Assembly: GCF_000758725.1 (NCBI RefSeq)
Contig: NZ_CP009428.1
Span: 4,898,001 to 4,962,000, forward strand
DNA from: Paenibacillus odorifer
GTDB taxonomy: Bacteria > Bacillota > Bacilli > Paenibacillales > Paenibacillaceae
Direction: 5' to 3'
DNA length: 64,000 bases
Every line of letters starts with the position of its first letter. Position 1 is the stretch's first letter. Under the pieces are notes generated by a model. The model was given only the letters and a program-made list of their open reading frames with translations, ran no database searches and was not told the DNA's origin. The translations under genes and the position numbers were made by a program. Shown in pieces: positions 52,459 to 60,481 of the stretch.

Positions 52459-52860
52459 ATGTCACAGGAGATTTGGATTAACCTGCCAGTCAAAGATGTT
52501 GAGAGGTCAACTGCCTTTTTCAATGAGATTGGATTCCAAGCGGTGAGTGTTGGTAACGAGAGAGCCAAGCTTGTTATAGGCCAAACAACAATTCTGCTGT
52601 TTCCGGATGCGGCGTTTGAGAAATTCACAGGTTCAAAGACCGCAGATACTTCCCATAGCGCTGAAGTAATATTCTCCATTGGTGCTGAAAGCAGAGAAGA
52701 AGTAGATGCCTTTATCCAAAAAGCAGAGTCTGCCGGAGGAAACATCTTTGGCAAGCCAAGTGAAACTGACGGCTGGATGTACGGCGCAGGATTTGCCGAC
52801 CTGGACGGTCACCGCTGGAATCTGCTGTACATGGATGAGAGCAAAATGCCAAAACGCTAA
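52459..52860 (+). CDS. VOC family protein (glyoxalase/bleomycin-resistance fold)
   Basis: 133 residues, two beta-alpha-beta-beta-beta modules: IWINLPVKDVERSTAFFNEIGF opening and GFADLDGHRWNLLYMD closing, the YycE/PhnB-like pattern. Function may be glyoxalase, thiol transfer or drug sequestration; metal residues are not clear-cut. AGGAGG seven bases before the ATG. Followed by repeat copy 15. Confidence 0.87.
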   Translation: MSQEIWINLPVKDVERSTAFFNEIGFQAVSVGNERAKLVIGQTTILLFPDAAFEKFTGSKTADTSHSAEVIFSIGAESREEVDAFIQKAESAGGNIFGKPSETDGWMYGAGFADLDGHRWNLLYMDESKMPKR

Positions 52861-52885
52861 TATAAAAACGCAGGTCACCTGCATA

Positions 52886-52967
52886 TTTGAACTAACCTTC
52901 CGTTAGCTAAACAAAGGCAGCCGCTCCATTGACTGGCTGCCTTTGTGTCGTAATTGAGTTTTTTAGG
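52886..52967. repeat. A-H-A'-A structured repeat, copy 15
   Basis: TTTGAACTAACCTTCCGTTAGC, AACAAAGGCAGCC stem with GGCTGCCTTTGTGTCG, then TAATTGAGTT. Here the hairpin of two opposed cores lies on the left side. It follows a plus-strand gene yet has the same orientation as the others. Confidence 0.65.
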
Positions 52968-53063
52968 AGTGAAATTTGAAGCGAAAAGCCAACACCGACA
53001 AATCCAAGATATGGTGTAAAAATTTTGCTTATACGTTGATGAAAAGAGCTGGGAACGGAATGA

Positions 53064-53432
53064 ATAAAGAAAATAGGGACTTCGCTGAACGAGTTCGATG
53101 ATTTAGCTGGTCAACTGTACCTGAACATTGAATCAAAGTGGACTATATTTGATTCAGTTCCCTCTCAATACCCTAGTAATGAAAGTCAAATTGCAGATGT
53201 CTCAGAGGAAGAAAAGTACAGTCAAATAATAAAGCTGAGACGTGAAAAAATTACAGATATAAAATCGGGAGACGTTACTCCACATTTAATTATAAACTTG
53301 GAATCAGGAAGCATATTATTTGTTAATGGTTTTCATGAGAAGTATGAATGTTGGCAGGTGGGAGTAGAATTTGATAATTGGCTGGTTGTTGCATGTCCAA
53401 TGAATGGAATTGCTACATGGACCTCAAATAAA
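53064..53432 (+). pseudogene. Hypothetical protein frame without a usable start codon
   Basis: An open frame of 122 codons with good coding character (NEFDDLAGQLYLNIESKW, SGDVTPHLIINLESGS, NGFHEKYECWQVGVEFDNW) follows a stop at 53061. It has no ATG, GTG or TTG until late. A CTG at 53085 with AGGG six bases upstream, or a frameshift from the ATG at 53060, could explain it. Size and composition recall small immunity-like proteins, but no family is assigned. A strong terminator follows, which favours a formerly or still expressed gene. Confidence 0.5.
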
Positions 53433-53444
53433 TTTGAATAACAA

Positions 53445-53474
53445 AAAACACTCCATTGTCAGGAGTGTTTTTTG
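53445..53474 (+). terminator. Strong terminator after the 53064 frame
   Basis: AAAAAACACTCC and GGAGTGTTTTTT arms around ATTGTCA, ending in a T run. Confidence 0.8.
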
Positions 53475-53597
53475 CTTTATATACTGATATACATTTTGTG
53501 GTCAAACTGTACTTTGTATTTGGAAGCATTACGGTGAACCGTATTATATATTCAAATTTCATGGCTACGCGATTACACTTTCGGAGGAAACATACGT

Positions 53598-54299
53598 TTA
53601 TGGACCCTCAGCCACATGTACCTGCACTGTAAGCTTACTATCTACGGTTGCCAAGATGACATTGTTCAATAAGTGGGGCTGTATTACCGTTTCCAACCAT
53701 TCGCGGTTTTTGCCGATTTCGCGTAACAGTGCATGTTCAATGTGGCCATCCACAATAATCGGTTTGGTCAGGTTAAATGGTTGTGTGGCCAACTTCAGAT
53801 CAGCCGGAGTTACAGGCTGATAAGCCGTATTTACGAAGACAGAAAGAGTACCGCCTGGCTCCCATGAAGCAAAGGCAACCTTCGAGATATCCTCTACGCT
53901 CGACTTTCTCAGCTCTGCATACAAAAAATCAATAGGTAACTTTGCCTTCGACAGGTTCCGGTAATTAAGCTTCCCTTCCTGAATAAGAGTAATCGCTGGA
54001 GGATCGAAAAATTGTTTTAACAGTGGGATCTTTAAACTGAGCCAGATCGCGACTATGTATAGGATCACGAGCGAAAGAGTCGTAATCATGGAACCCTTCA
54101 GGCCAAGTTGCTCGTCCGACAGTGGATGCGCAATAATATTTCCCAGCGTCAGCGCGATGATGAAATCAAGAAACCTAAGCTGCGATATTGAACGCTGACC
54201 CATCATTTTGGCAGCAATTATAAGGAATACAAATCCGACAATCGAGCGTAAAATCCACCCTATTGCCGACAATGACTCTTGGCTCTTAAAAAAATCCAC
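53598..54299 (-). CDS. DUF421 membrane protein (YetF/YdfS type)
   Basis: 233 residues. Three N-terminal membrane helices (about 10-30, 38-60, 65-85) followed by the DUF421 cytoplasmic domain: LDFIIALTLGNIIAHPL, then LPIDFLYAELRKSSVEDISKVAFASWEPGG, the conserved core of this family. Bacillus relatives are spore- or membrane-associated with unclear function. GTG start with GGAGG ten bases upstream. Confidence 0.9.
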   Translation of the reverse strand: MDFFKSQESLSAIGWILRSIVGFVFLIIAAKMMGQRSISQLRFLDFIIALTLGNIIAHPLSDEQLGLKGSMITTLSLVILYIVAIWLSLKIPLLKQFFDPPAITLIQEGKLNYRNLSKAKLPIDFLYAELRKSSVEDISKVAFASWEPGGTLSVFVNTAYQPVTPADLKLATQPFNLTKPIIVDGHIEHALLREIGKNREWLETVIQPHLLNNVILATVDSKLTVQVHVAEGP

Positions 54300-54420
54300 G
54301 CGCTCTTTTCCTCCGTTATCTTATTTTCCATTAATTAGGTTGCCCTATCTCTACCCAAGACATACAATTCGTAGCAACACTTTATGTAATGTTAGTTTTT
54401 TGTATCAGCGACATTACGCT

Positions 54421-54510
54421 CTACTGCCCGTTAGTTGAACAAAGGCGGCCGATCCCCTGACCGGCTGCCCCTATGTCATCATTTAGCTATCGCTATTCGA
54501 CAGTTTAACA
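54421..54510. repeat. A-H-A'-A structured repeat, copy 16
   Basis: CTACTGCCCGTTAGTTGAAC, stem AAAGGCGGCCGATC/GACCGGCTGCC, then TTTAGCTATCG and ATTCGACAGTTTAAC. Last copy in the window. Confidence 0.65.
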
Positions 54511-54541
54511 ATCAAGATTTCTGCACGCCGTGACCACTCTT

Positions 54542-54895
54542 CTAATGTCTATGTGCAAGAATATTAATAAGTTTGCCAAACGGGTCGCGGACATAGAATC
54601 GCCGAACGCCCCAAGGCTCATCAACAGGCCCATATTCTATCGGAAATCCAGCTTTCTTCATGCTTTCAAATGTAGCATCGACATCATCGACTTCAATTGA
54701 TAGATCAGGCGTAGGCGTTTCTGAGCCACCCTGTGAGGCAAAACTAATCTGAATGCTCATCTCCTCGTCTAAACCATAAGTTCTAATCCAACCATGATCC
54801 ATCATTAAATCAAGACCGAGCACATCCTCATAGAAGCATTTAGCTGCCGTGATATCCTTCGTGTTTATATTGGCGACGATTCGTTTGACCTTCAT
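54542..54895 (-). CDS. VOC family protein (glyoxalase superfamily)
   Basis: 117 residues. VKRIVANINTKDITAAKCFYEDVLGLDL opening, PDLSIEVDDVDATFESMKKAGFPIEYGP middle, and WGVRRFYVRDPFGKLINI closing with a Glu-like metal position replaced. The ATG at 54895 has GGGAGG six bases upstream. Function may be glyoxalase-like or antibiotic sequestration; the substrate is unknown. Confidence 0.88.
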   Translation of the reverse strand: MKVKRIVANINTKDITAAKCFYEDVLGLDLMMDHGWIRTYGLDEEMSIQISFASQGGSETPTPDLSIEVDDVDATFESMKKAGFPIEYGPVDEPWGVRRFYVRDPFGKLINILAHRH

Positions 54896-55044
54896 TTCAA
54901 ACCTCCCAGACATAAGTAGATTAATCTTGAATATAGAATACATTCAACATATAACAGTTAATTCTAGCATCGACGTTCCTAACCTTAATTTATCCATAAT
55001 AAGCTGTGAGGCTCACCGAGCAGAAAACACCCGAAGAGTTGGCA

Positions 55045-55656
55045 TTAAGTCTGGTTACGAAATCTCCGTACTAACCATCTCAACACAAGAAGCACCACGA
55101 TTCCGCAAATGGTATAACTGATTGGGCGAATAAATTGCTCCACGATACCCCAGTTGTCACCTAAGCGGTATCCCAGATAGATCAAAGCTAAGTTCCACGG
55201 GATACAGCCGAGTGCTGTAAATGTTATGAATCTCCAAGCTTTCATTCCAGCAATCCCTGCGGGCAGTGAGATAAAAGTACGAATAAAGGGCAACATACGA
55301 GTAAAAAATACGGTACTCTCGCCATAACGCTCGAACCAACGCTCCGATTGCTCCAAATGATGCTCATTCAGGAGAATATATTTTCCGTATTTCTCTAATA
55401 ACCGGCGTCCACCAGCCTTACCAATATAATAGGCAATGATGGAACCCAGTAGGTTTCCGAATATCCCAGCAACAGCAACTTCCATAAAAGTAAGCGAGCC
55501 TTGCGCAATCAGCCAGCCACCGCTGAGCATAATCACTTCGCTGGGAATGGGAATACAGGCACTCTCTAGAATCATCCCTAACCATATGCCCCAAATGCCC
55601 ATAGAATTAACAAGGTGAAGCGCGGATTCAGATATCCACGTAAATAGTTGATGCAT
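55045..55656 (-). CDS. DedA family membrane protein
   Basis: 203 residues with the VTT/DedA core: LESACIPIPSEVIMLSGGWL (re-entrant loop Glu), GNLLGSIIAYYIGKAGGR, and FFTRMLPFIRTFISLPAGIAGM, the conserved FxR...R...G motif. DedA proteins are lipid scramblases or flippases needed for undecaprenyl-phosphate recycling. GGAGTG precedes the ATG. Its start lies close to, and divergent from, the next gene. Confidence 0.92.
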   Translation of the reverse strand: MHQLFTWISESALHLVNSMGIWGIWLGMILESACIPIPSEVIMLSGGWLIAQGSLTFMEVAVAGIFGNLLGSIIAYYIGKAGGRRLLEKYGKYILLNEHHLEQSERWFERYGESTVFFTRMLPFIRTFISLPAGIAGMKAWRFITFTALGCIPWNLALIYLGYRLGDNWGIVEQFIRPISYTICGIVVLLVLRWLVRRFRNQT

Positions 55657-55710
55657 GAGTGTTCACTCCGCTTCATAAATTTTCTATTATATAAGAAAGG
55701 AAACAAAATA

Positions 55711-57156
55711 ATGGTGAAATTCAATATACACAAACTTTTGTACGGCATATTCGTTATAGCCGCTATCTTGCTGATGTTCCCTAAATTTTCTTACAATGAT
55801 CCCGATACCTTCTGGCATATAGAGCTAGGACAATATATGATCGAGCACGGACAAGTTCTACATCATGCCATACATACTTTTTACGGAAATAAGCTGCCCT
55901 ACGTCCCTCATGAATTCGGATTCCAGCTGCTCGTTGCCCCGCTTTATGCAGCGTTTGGATGGCCGGGTGTGTATATTTTGACCGCTGTATGCTTGTTCTT
56001 TTTAGTGCTCGGATTGCTTCGGCTGGGTAAGGTTTCACGCAAAGAACTGGGACTTCCGGAAGACCATGTTCTCCTGCTCCCTTTTGTGCTGCTAATTTCT
56101 TGCTGGATTTATTATAATTATTTCAAAGGCCGTCCACAGATGATCTCTTCGTTTATGATTGTCTGGTTTTTCGTATATTTGCGTGAATATCAAATGAGTG
56201 CTCAAAAGAAATATGCCGCTGCGATGATTGCCCTTTCTATTGGCATTGCCAATTTCCATGCAGGAGTATGGCTTGTAATTGCTGTATTTACAGGGATGGC
56301 CTTGCTTGAATCATTGATCCAAAAAACGCTGAATGAGCGTAAAATTATAGTCTTCGGTCTCATCTGGTTAGTTGGCATTCTAAATCCAGGCGGCGTAAAA
56401 AGCCTCTTGTTTATTTTGACAGTAACGAAAAAGAACTTTAACCTGCTGATTAATGAATGGCAGCCGATTCGGTTCAATAGCTTGGATAATTTGCCCATTC
56501 TACTGTTGCTTTTGTTCTTTGCCTGCACACTTCCTTTTGCACTCCAGCGTAAACCGTTCCGTTTTTTTCTTATGCTTGGGATTCTATACCTCGGTGTATC
56601 AAACTTCAAGCAAAACCTGTTTATGTGGCTGTTCATTCCCTATTTTGCGGCTGTATTTTTTGATGCGCTTCCTGAGTTCACCAAAACAGGTATTCTAGTC
56701 CGACAAAGTACATTACGAGGGTTACTGGCAGTTGGTCTGCTGCTAAACATTGCTTATCTGTTCCTTGTACCACCAGTTATTGACGCTAAAAAATATCCTG
56801 TAGATGAAATGGACTATATTCTGCAGCATACACCTGAAGGTACACGTCCCAAAGTTCTCGCCCACTACGGTTCATCCGGCTATGTCATGTTCCGAGGGGG
56901 AGATGTGTTATGTGATGGTAGACAAGATCCCTTCGTGACAAAAGATTCTCTTGGCGTATTCGGTTGGACTGCTTTTGAACGCTCGATGCACGGATTCTCT
57001 GAATACCTTCCCGAGATCGTTAATTACGATCATCCCGATTATGTAATTACGAGCAAAAAGGTCTCATATAAGCTACTCAAGGAATGGACACAAAAATTCG
57101 GTCAGCCCGTATTTACAGGGACCTATGGCAGTGTCTTCTCGTTTATCCCAGAGTGA
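55711..57156 (+). CDS. Polytopic membrane protein, GT-C glycosyltransferase-like
   Basis: 481 residues with about ten membrane helices. After the first helix comes SYNDPDTFWHIELGQYMIEHG, an acidic DPD loop in the place where GT-C (ArnT/PMT-like) enzymes carry their catalytic Asp. The C-terminal extracytoplasmic domain includes VLAHYGSSGYVMFRGGDVLCDGRQDPF. Probably transfers a sugar from a lipid carrier; not certain. The ATG at 55711 follows AAAGGAAAC. Confidence 0.75.
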   Translation: MVKFNIHKLLYGIFVIAAILLMFPKFSYNDPDTFWHIELGQYMIEHGQVLHHAIHTFYGNKLPYVPHEFGFQLLVAPLYAAFGWPGVYILTAVCLFFLVLGLLRLGKVSRKELGLPEDHVLLLPFVLLISCWIYYNYFKGRPQMISSFMIVWFFVYLREYQMSAQKKYAAAMIALSIGIANFHAGVWLVIAVFTGMALLESLIQKTLNERKIIVFGLIWLVGILNPGGVKSLLFILTVTKKNFNLLINEWQPIRFNSLDNLPILLLLLFFACTLPFALQRKPFRFFLMLGILYLGVSNFKQNLFMWLFIPYFAAVFFDALPEFTKTGILVRQSTLRGLLAVGLLLNIAYLFLVPPVIDAKKYPVDEMDYILQHTPEGTRPKVLAHYGSSGYVMFRGGDVLCDGRQDPFVTKDSLGVFGWTAFERSMHGFSEYLPEIVNYDHPDYVITSKKVSYKLLKEWTQKFGQPVFTGTYGSVFSFIPE

Positions 57157-57402
57157 TGATCCAGCTCGTTAATTCCTCACTCTGTAGAACGCAAAAAAAA
57201 CGCTGACCTGAGGCAATCTAGCCAATAGTCACCGATCCGCAATTAAGTATTCTGATTAATAACATCCGCATGGTAAGGATATACATAATTACGACAAATA
57301 AGAAAAATAAGTTAGTAAAATATCAAATATAGCGTTGATAGTTCCGAAATTGTATAGTATTTTATGGAAGAAAGGTAATTTAAAAGAAGGGAGGAATTAA
57401 AA

Positions 57403-57615
57403 ATGGACAAGATGTGTATGGAAATGATGATGAACATGTGTATGGATGATATGATGTCTAAGATGAACTGTATGAAGATGGGCATGGAAAAAATGTCTGA
57501 AATGGGCATGATGGATATGAACATGGATATGATGATGAAAAAAATGCAGGACTGCGATGAAATGATGACTATGTGTATGACAATGATGCGCGAAGGAATG
57601 CAGATGTCTAAGTAG
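57403..57615 (+). CDS. Methionine-rich small protein, possible copper binder
   Basis: 70 residues, of which 32 are Met and five Cys, in runs such as MCMEMMMNMCMDDMMSKM. It has no signal peptide or membrane helix. GGGAGG sits nine bases before the ATG, and a terminator follows the stop, so it is a real single-gene unit. Met/Cys spacing of two to four is suited to Cu(I) binding on an amphipathic helix. No family is recognised. The opposite strand reads His-rich only because ATG reads CAT in reverse. Confidence 0.75.
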   Translation: MDKMCMEMMMNMCMDDMMSKMNCMKMGMEKMSEMGMMDMNMDMMMKKMQDCDEMMTMCMTMMREGMQMSK

Positions 57616-57636
57616 CCTATAGACCATCGTAAGTTT

Positions 57637-57667
57637 GGCAGAGCAGACTAACTGCATGCCTTTTTTT
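57637..57667 (+). terminator. Terminator of the Met-rich gene
   Basis: GGCA...CAG and CTG...TGCC arms followed by seven T residues. Confidence 0.65.
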
Positions 57668-57698
57668 ATTTTCTTTTTTATCACAATGTGGGCTTAAA

Positions 57699-58010
57699 TT
57701 ATATCCTGATATATCTACTCTGAATCTTCTTCGATAGATTAATCCGTTCCTGCTTTAACTCCCAGATTTTCTCTTTCCACCGGTACTGCTCTACTGGATC
57801 CACACTTTCCCTCAGCTTATTAAATAAATCCATTAATATTGCATTTATATCGTCGAATTGAATCCACAGCTCGTTCACACTTTGTTCTGTTGTCTCAGCA
57901 TGAGAAGCCTTACTCAGCTTATTCAAACGGTCTATGATGTCAGCTTGCCACTGTCCATCGTTAATTGCTTTGGCGTAGTTTAGAAGATCCAGATAATCAT
58001 CGACAGACAT
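57699..58010 (-). CDS. Small hypothetical helical protein
   Basis: 103 residues, predicted helical with a likely coiled coil (WKEKIWELKQERINLSKKIQSRY). Starts MSVDDYLDLLNYAKAIND. AAGGAG lies ten bases before the ATG at 58010. IDE/EEP-like acidic N-terminal half. No family recognised. Confidence 0.68.
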   Translation of the reverse strand: MSVDDYLDLLNYAKAINDGQWQADIIDRLNKLSKASHAETTEQSVNELWIQFDDINAILMDLFNKLRESVDPVEQYRWKEKIWELKQERINLSKKIQSRYIRI

Positions 58011-58130
58011 TTTCACCGACTCCTTATTCTGTGTATACCCAGTATTATACTCGGCATTATAGAAATTGCAATAGTCTATCAGCAGAAAAGGCATCTTCTC
58101 AGATGCCCCCGCAATGTTATTCCTAATCTG

Positions 58131-59006
58131 TTACTGGATTTTCCCGCCTTCAACAACAAGCTCATCGGTATATCCTTCACCGTAAATTTCATTTAAGGTT
58201 TCTTTATAGGCTTGATGGATAAATTGTTCTTTACCAAGGGTATCAAGTTCTGTATTAATCCAGTCCAATAATTCCTTATTCCCCTTTGCCACTGCTGGAG
58301 CAATTGTATCCTGACCCCCGAAAGCAGGAATGCTGACCGTAAATCCAGGATTTGATTTAGCCCAGGCAATGAGTTCTGTATTATCGTTAGCGATTGCCGC
58401 CCCCCGACCATCTTTAAGCGCTGCAAAAATCTCTGTGTACTGATCGAATTTGAGCAATTCAATATCCGGATATTCTTTGGTAAAATAGGTTTCCGCTGTC
58501 GTACCTTTAGCTACAATGAGCTTTTGCTTGTTCCCTTTTAATTGATCAATGGAAGTGATTGGAGCACTGTCTGGGGATACGACCCCAAAGGACAATTTCA
58601 TGTACGGATTAGCAAAATCCACTTTTTCTTTTCTTTCCTCGGTGACCGTAAAGTTAGCCATAATGATATCAACCTTACCCGATTCAAGATAAGCCACGCG
58701 GCTGGCAGCATCAACTAATACAAATTCAACCTTCGATTCATCTCCTAGCAGATCCTTGGCAAACCGCTTGGCAATATACACATCAAACCCTTGGTTTTTA
58801 CCCTCAGCGTCCACATAACCAAAAGGTGGTTTGTCTGCAAATACGCCGATCTTAATCTTCCCTTTCTTCTTTAGCTGTTCAATAGAAGTGAATTTAGAAG
58901 ATGCTGAGTTTCCGTTGTTATCCGAACTATTGCCGCAAGCAGCCAATCCCATCAATAATATACTTACACCTACCAGCATCGTTAGCCATTTCAAACTTTT
59001 CTTCAT
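58131..59006 (-). CDS. Polar amino acid ABC transporter binding lipoprotein, CjaA-like (cysteine?)
   Basis: 291 residues. Lipobox LAAC (Cys about residue 25). Family 3 solute-binding fold: KIKIGVFADKPPFGYVD, GFDVYIAKRFAKDLLG, and DIIMANFTVTEERKEKVDFA. The C-terminal GTTAETYFTKEYPDIELLKF and final VVEGGKI closely recall Campylobacter CjaA, a cysteine-binding protein; this is from memory. Last gene of a four-gene operon, 19 bases after the ATPase gene. Confidence 0.87.
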   Translation of the reverse strand: MKKSLKWLTMLVGVSILLMGLAACGNSSDNNGNSASSKFTSIEQLKKKGKIKIGVFADKPPFGYVDAEGKNQGFDVYIAKRFAKDLLGDESKVEFVLVDAASRVAYLESGKVDIIMANFTVTEERKEKVDFANPYMKLSFGVVSPDSAPITSIDQLKGNKQKLIVAKGTTAETYFTKEYPDIELLKFDQYTEIFAALKDGRGAAIANDNTELIAWAKSNPGFTVSIPAFGGQDTIAPAVAKGNKELLDWINTELDTLGKEQFIHQAYKETLNEIYGEGYTDELVVEGGKIQ

Positions 59007-59025
59007 TTCTCTTCCTCTCCTATTT

Positions 59026-59781
59026 CTATAATTTTTCGTACTGAAATATATCCAGAAAATGCTGGGCACGTTCTGTCGCAGGGTGGGTAAAAAATTGTTG
59101 CGGGGCAGCGATCTCACATATCTTGCCTTGATCCATAAACACGATCCGATCCCCAACCGATCTGGCAAACCCCATTTCATGAGTCACGATGATCATCGTC
59201 ATTCCTTGCTGAGCAAGCCCTAAGATCACATCAAGCACTTCCCGAACCATTTCCGGATCCAAGGATGCCGTCACTTCATCAAATAACATAATCTCCGGAT
59301 TCATACATAAAGCTCTTACTATAGCTATTCTCTGCTTTTGTCCACCGGAAAGCTGCCGTGGATAGTCAAGTTTACGCTCAAGCAGCCCAACCCGCTCTAA
59401 GAGCTGTTCCGCTTGCTGCGTTGCTTCTTTGAGCTCTCTCTTTTGTACTTTCAGAGGACCTAAAAGAATGTTATCCATAACCGTCATATGCGGGAATAAC
59501 TCATAATTTTGAAAGACCATTCCGATATGCTGCCTAACTTCACGCCAATCTACAGCAGCCCCCGCAAGGTTCTGCCCACGATATTGTATCGCCCCTTCCT
59601 GAACCGGCTCCAAACCGTTAAGACAACGCAGGAACGTACTTTTTCCACAGCCAGAGGGACCGAGAATAACGATTACTTCTCCTTTTGCCACCTGCAATTC
59701 AATGCCGTCCAGAACCTTTCGCTCTCCAAAATATTTGTGTAATTGTGTAACCTCCAGCAGGAGTTCTCCGGAATCTGCCAT
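59026..59781 (-). CDS. Amino acid ABC transporter ATP-binding protein (GlnQ/TcyC type)
   Basis: 251 residues. Walker A GPSGCGKSTF (about residues 41-50), Q loop VFQNYELFPHM, signature LSGGQKQR, Walker B IMLFDEVTASLDP and the switch His in IIVTHEMGF are all intact. Powers the two permeases encoded just upstream. 22 bases after the second permease. Confidence 0.95.
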   Translation of the reverse strand: MADSGELLLEVTQLHKYFGERKVLDGIELQVAKGEVIVILGPSGCGKSTFLRCLNGLEPVQEGAIQYRGQNLAGAAVDWREVRQHIGMVFQNYELFPHMTVMDNILLGPLKVQKRELKEATQQAEQLLERVGLLERKLDYPRQLSGGQKQRIAIVRALCMNPEIMLFDEVTASLDPEMVREVLDVILGLAQQGMTMIIVTHEMGFARSVGDRIVFMDQGKICEIAAPQQFFTHPATERAQHFLDIFQYEKL

Positions 59782-59803
59782 TACAACCGTTCCTTCCTAA
59801 GCC

Positions 59804-60481
59804 TTAATTTTGCCATCTGCTTTCAACTTTTTTCGAAAGTCTGGATAACGGAAAACATACAGAAAAATATAATATAAAGATAAAGCCGTATACCCAGAAT
59901 GAAGCGGTGGGCGCTTTTATCACGCCGAGTTCAATAATCTGCTGCCCGATCTTTACCACCTCAATCACTCCAATCAGCACCACCAGTGATGTTGTTTTGA
60001 TCATTCGTGTGGCAAGATTAATCATTCCCGGCAGCATTCTGCGTACAGCCTGCGGGATCAAAATATGCCGATAAAGTTGACTGCTGCTCAGACCTAGCGC
60101 CCTGGCAGATTCCACCTGATGTTTTGGCATAGATTGCAAAGCTCCACGAACAAGATCCCCAATCTCCGCAGCTCCCCATAAGCTGAACACCAATATAGAG
60201 GTAGCCTCCCCGCTGATATCGATATGAAGTAATGGAGAGAAACTGAAATGTACTACATACAGCCACACTAGAATCGGAATAATTCTAAAGGTCTCCAAAT
60301 AAAGACGTAATATAAACCTTAAAGGCCTCGATCCCAGCGTCCGGAGCAATCCCATAAGGATACCTAATAACGTACCGATTCCAATAGAGAGGAATGAAAT
60401 TTCAATCGTTACAAGTAAGCCCCCTAATAATCGTTCGAAATTAGAACCTTCAAAAAGCACCTCAATCCCCGAATTCTGCAT
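59804..60481 (-). CDS. Amino acid ABC transporter permease
   Basis: 225 residues, HisM/GlnP type. About five membrane helices and the EAA loop QVESARALGLSSSQLYRHILIPQAVRRMLPG. Preceding VWLYVVHFSFSP and the GMINLATRMIKTTSLVVLIGV helix are typical. Overlaps the upstream permease gene by 20 bases, so they are translationally linked. Confidence 0.92.
   Translation of the reverse strand: MQNSGIEVLFEGSNFERLLGGLLVTIEISFLSIGIGTLLGILMGLLRTLGSRPLRFILRLYLETFRIIPILVWLYVVHFSFSPLLHIDISGEATSILVFSLWGAAEIGDLVRGALQSMPKHQVESARALGLSSSQLYRHILIPQAVRRMLPGMINLATRMIKTTSLVVLIGVIEVVKIGQQIIELGVIKAPTASFWVYGFIFILYFSVCFPLSRLSKKVESRWQN

Noticed and set aside
28122..54510. Interpretation of the sixteen A-H-A'-A repeats themselves as canonical attC sites
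   Set aside because: They lack a GTTRRRY right core at the point where similarity ends and a complementary RYYYAAC partner; the terminal cores are direct (CGTTAG at both ends). Only the 38528-38618 site fulfils the attC rules.
28122..54510. CRISPR array
   Set aside because: Repeats are long, structured, irregularly spaced by whole genes, and no cas genes or regular spacers are present.
54985..55050. Possible second attC remnant (TGTGAGGCT...AACACC) resembling 38508-38530
   Set aside because: Only short stretches match and no core site pair is present. The sequence is mostly the 3' end and downstream region of the DedA gene.
57397..57684. Histidine-rich 95-codon frame antisense to the Met-rich gene
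   Set aside because: ATG codons read as CAT (His) on the opposite strand, which fully explains the composition. It has no ribosome binding site, and the sense gene has both a site and a terminator.
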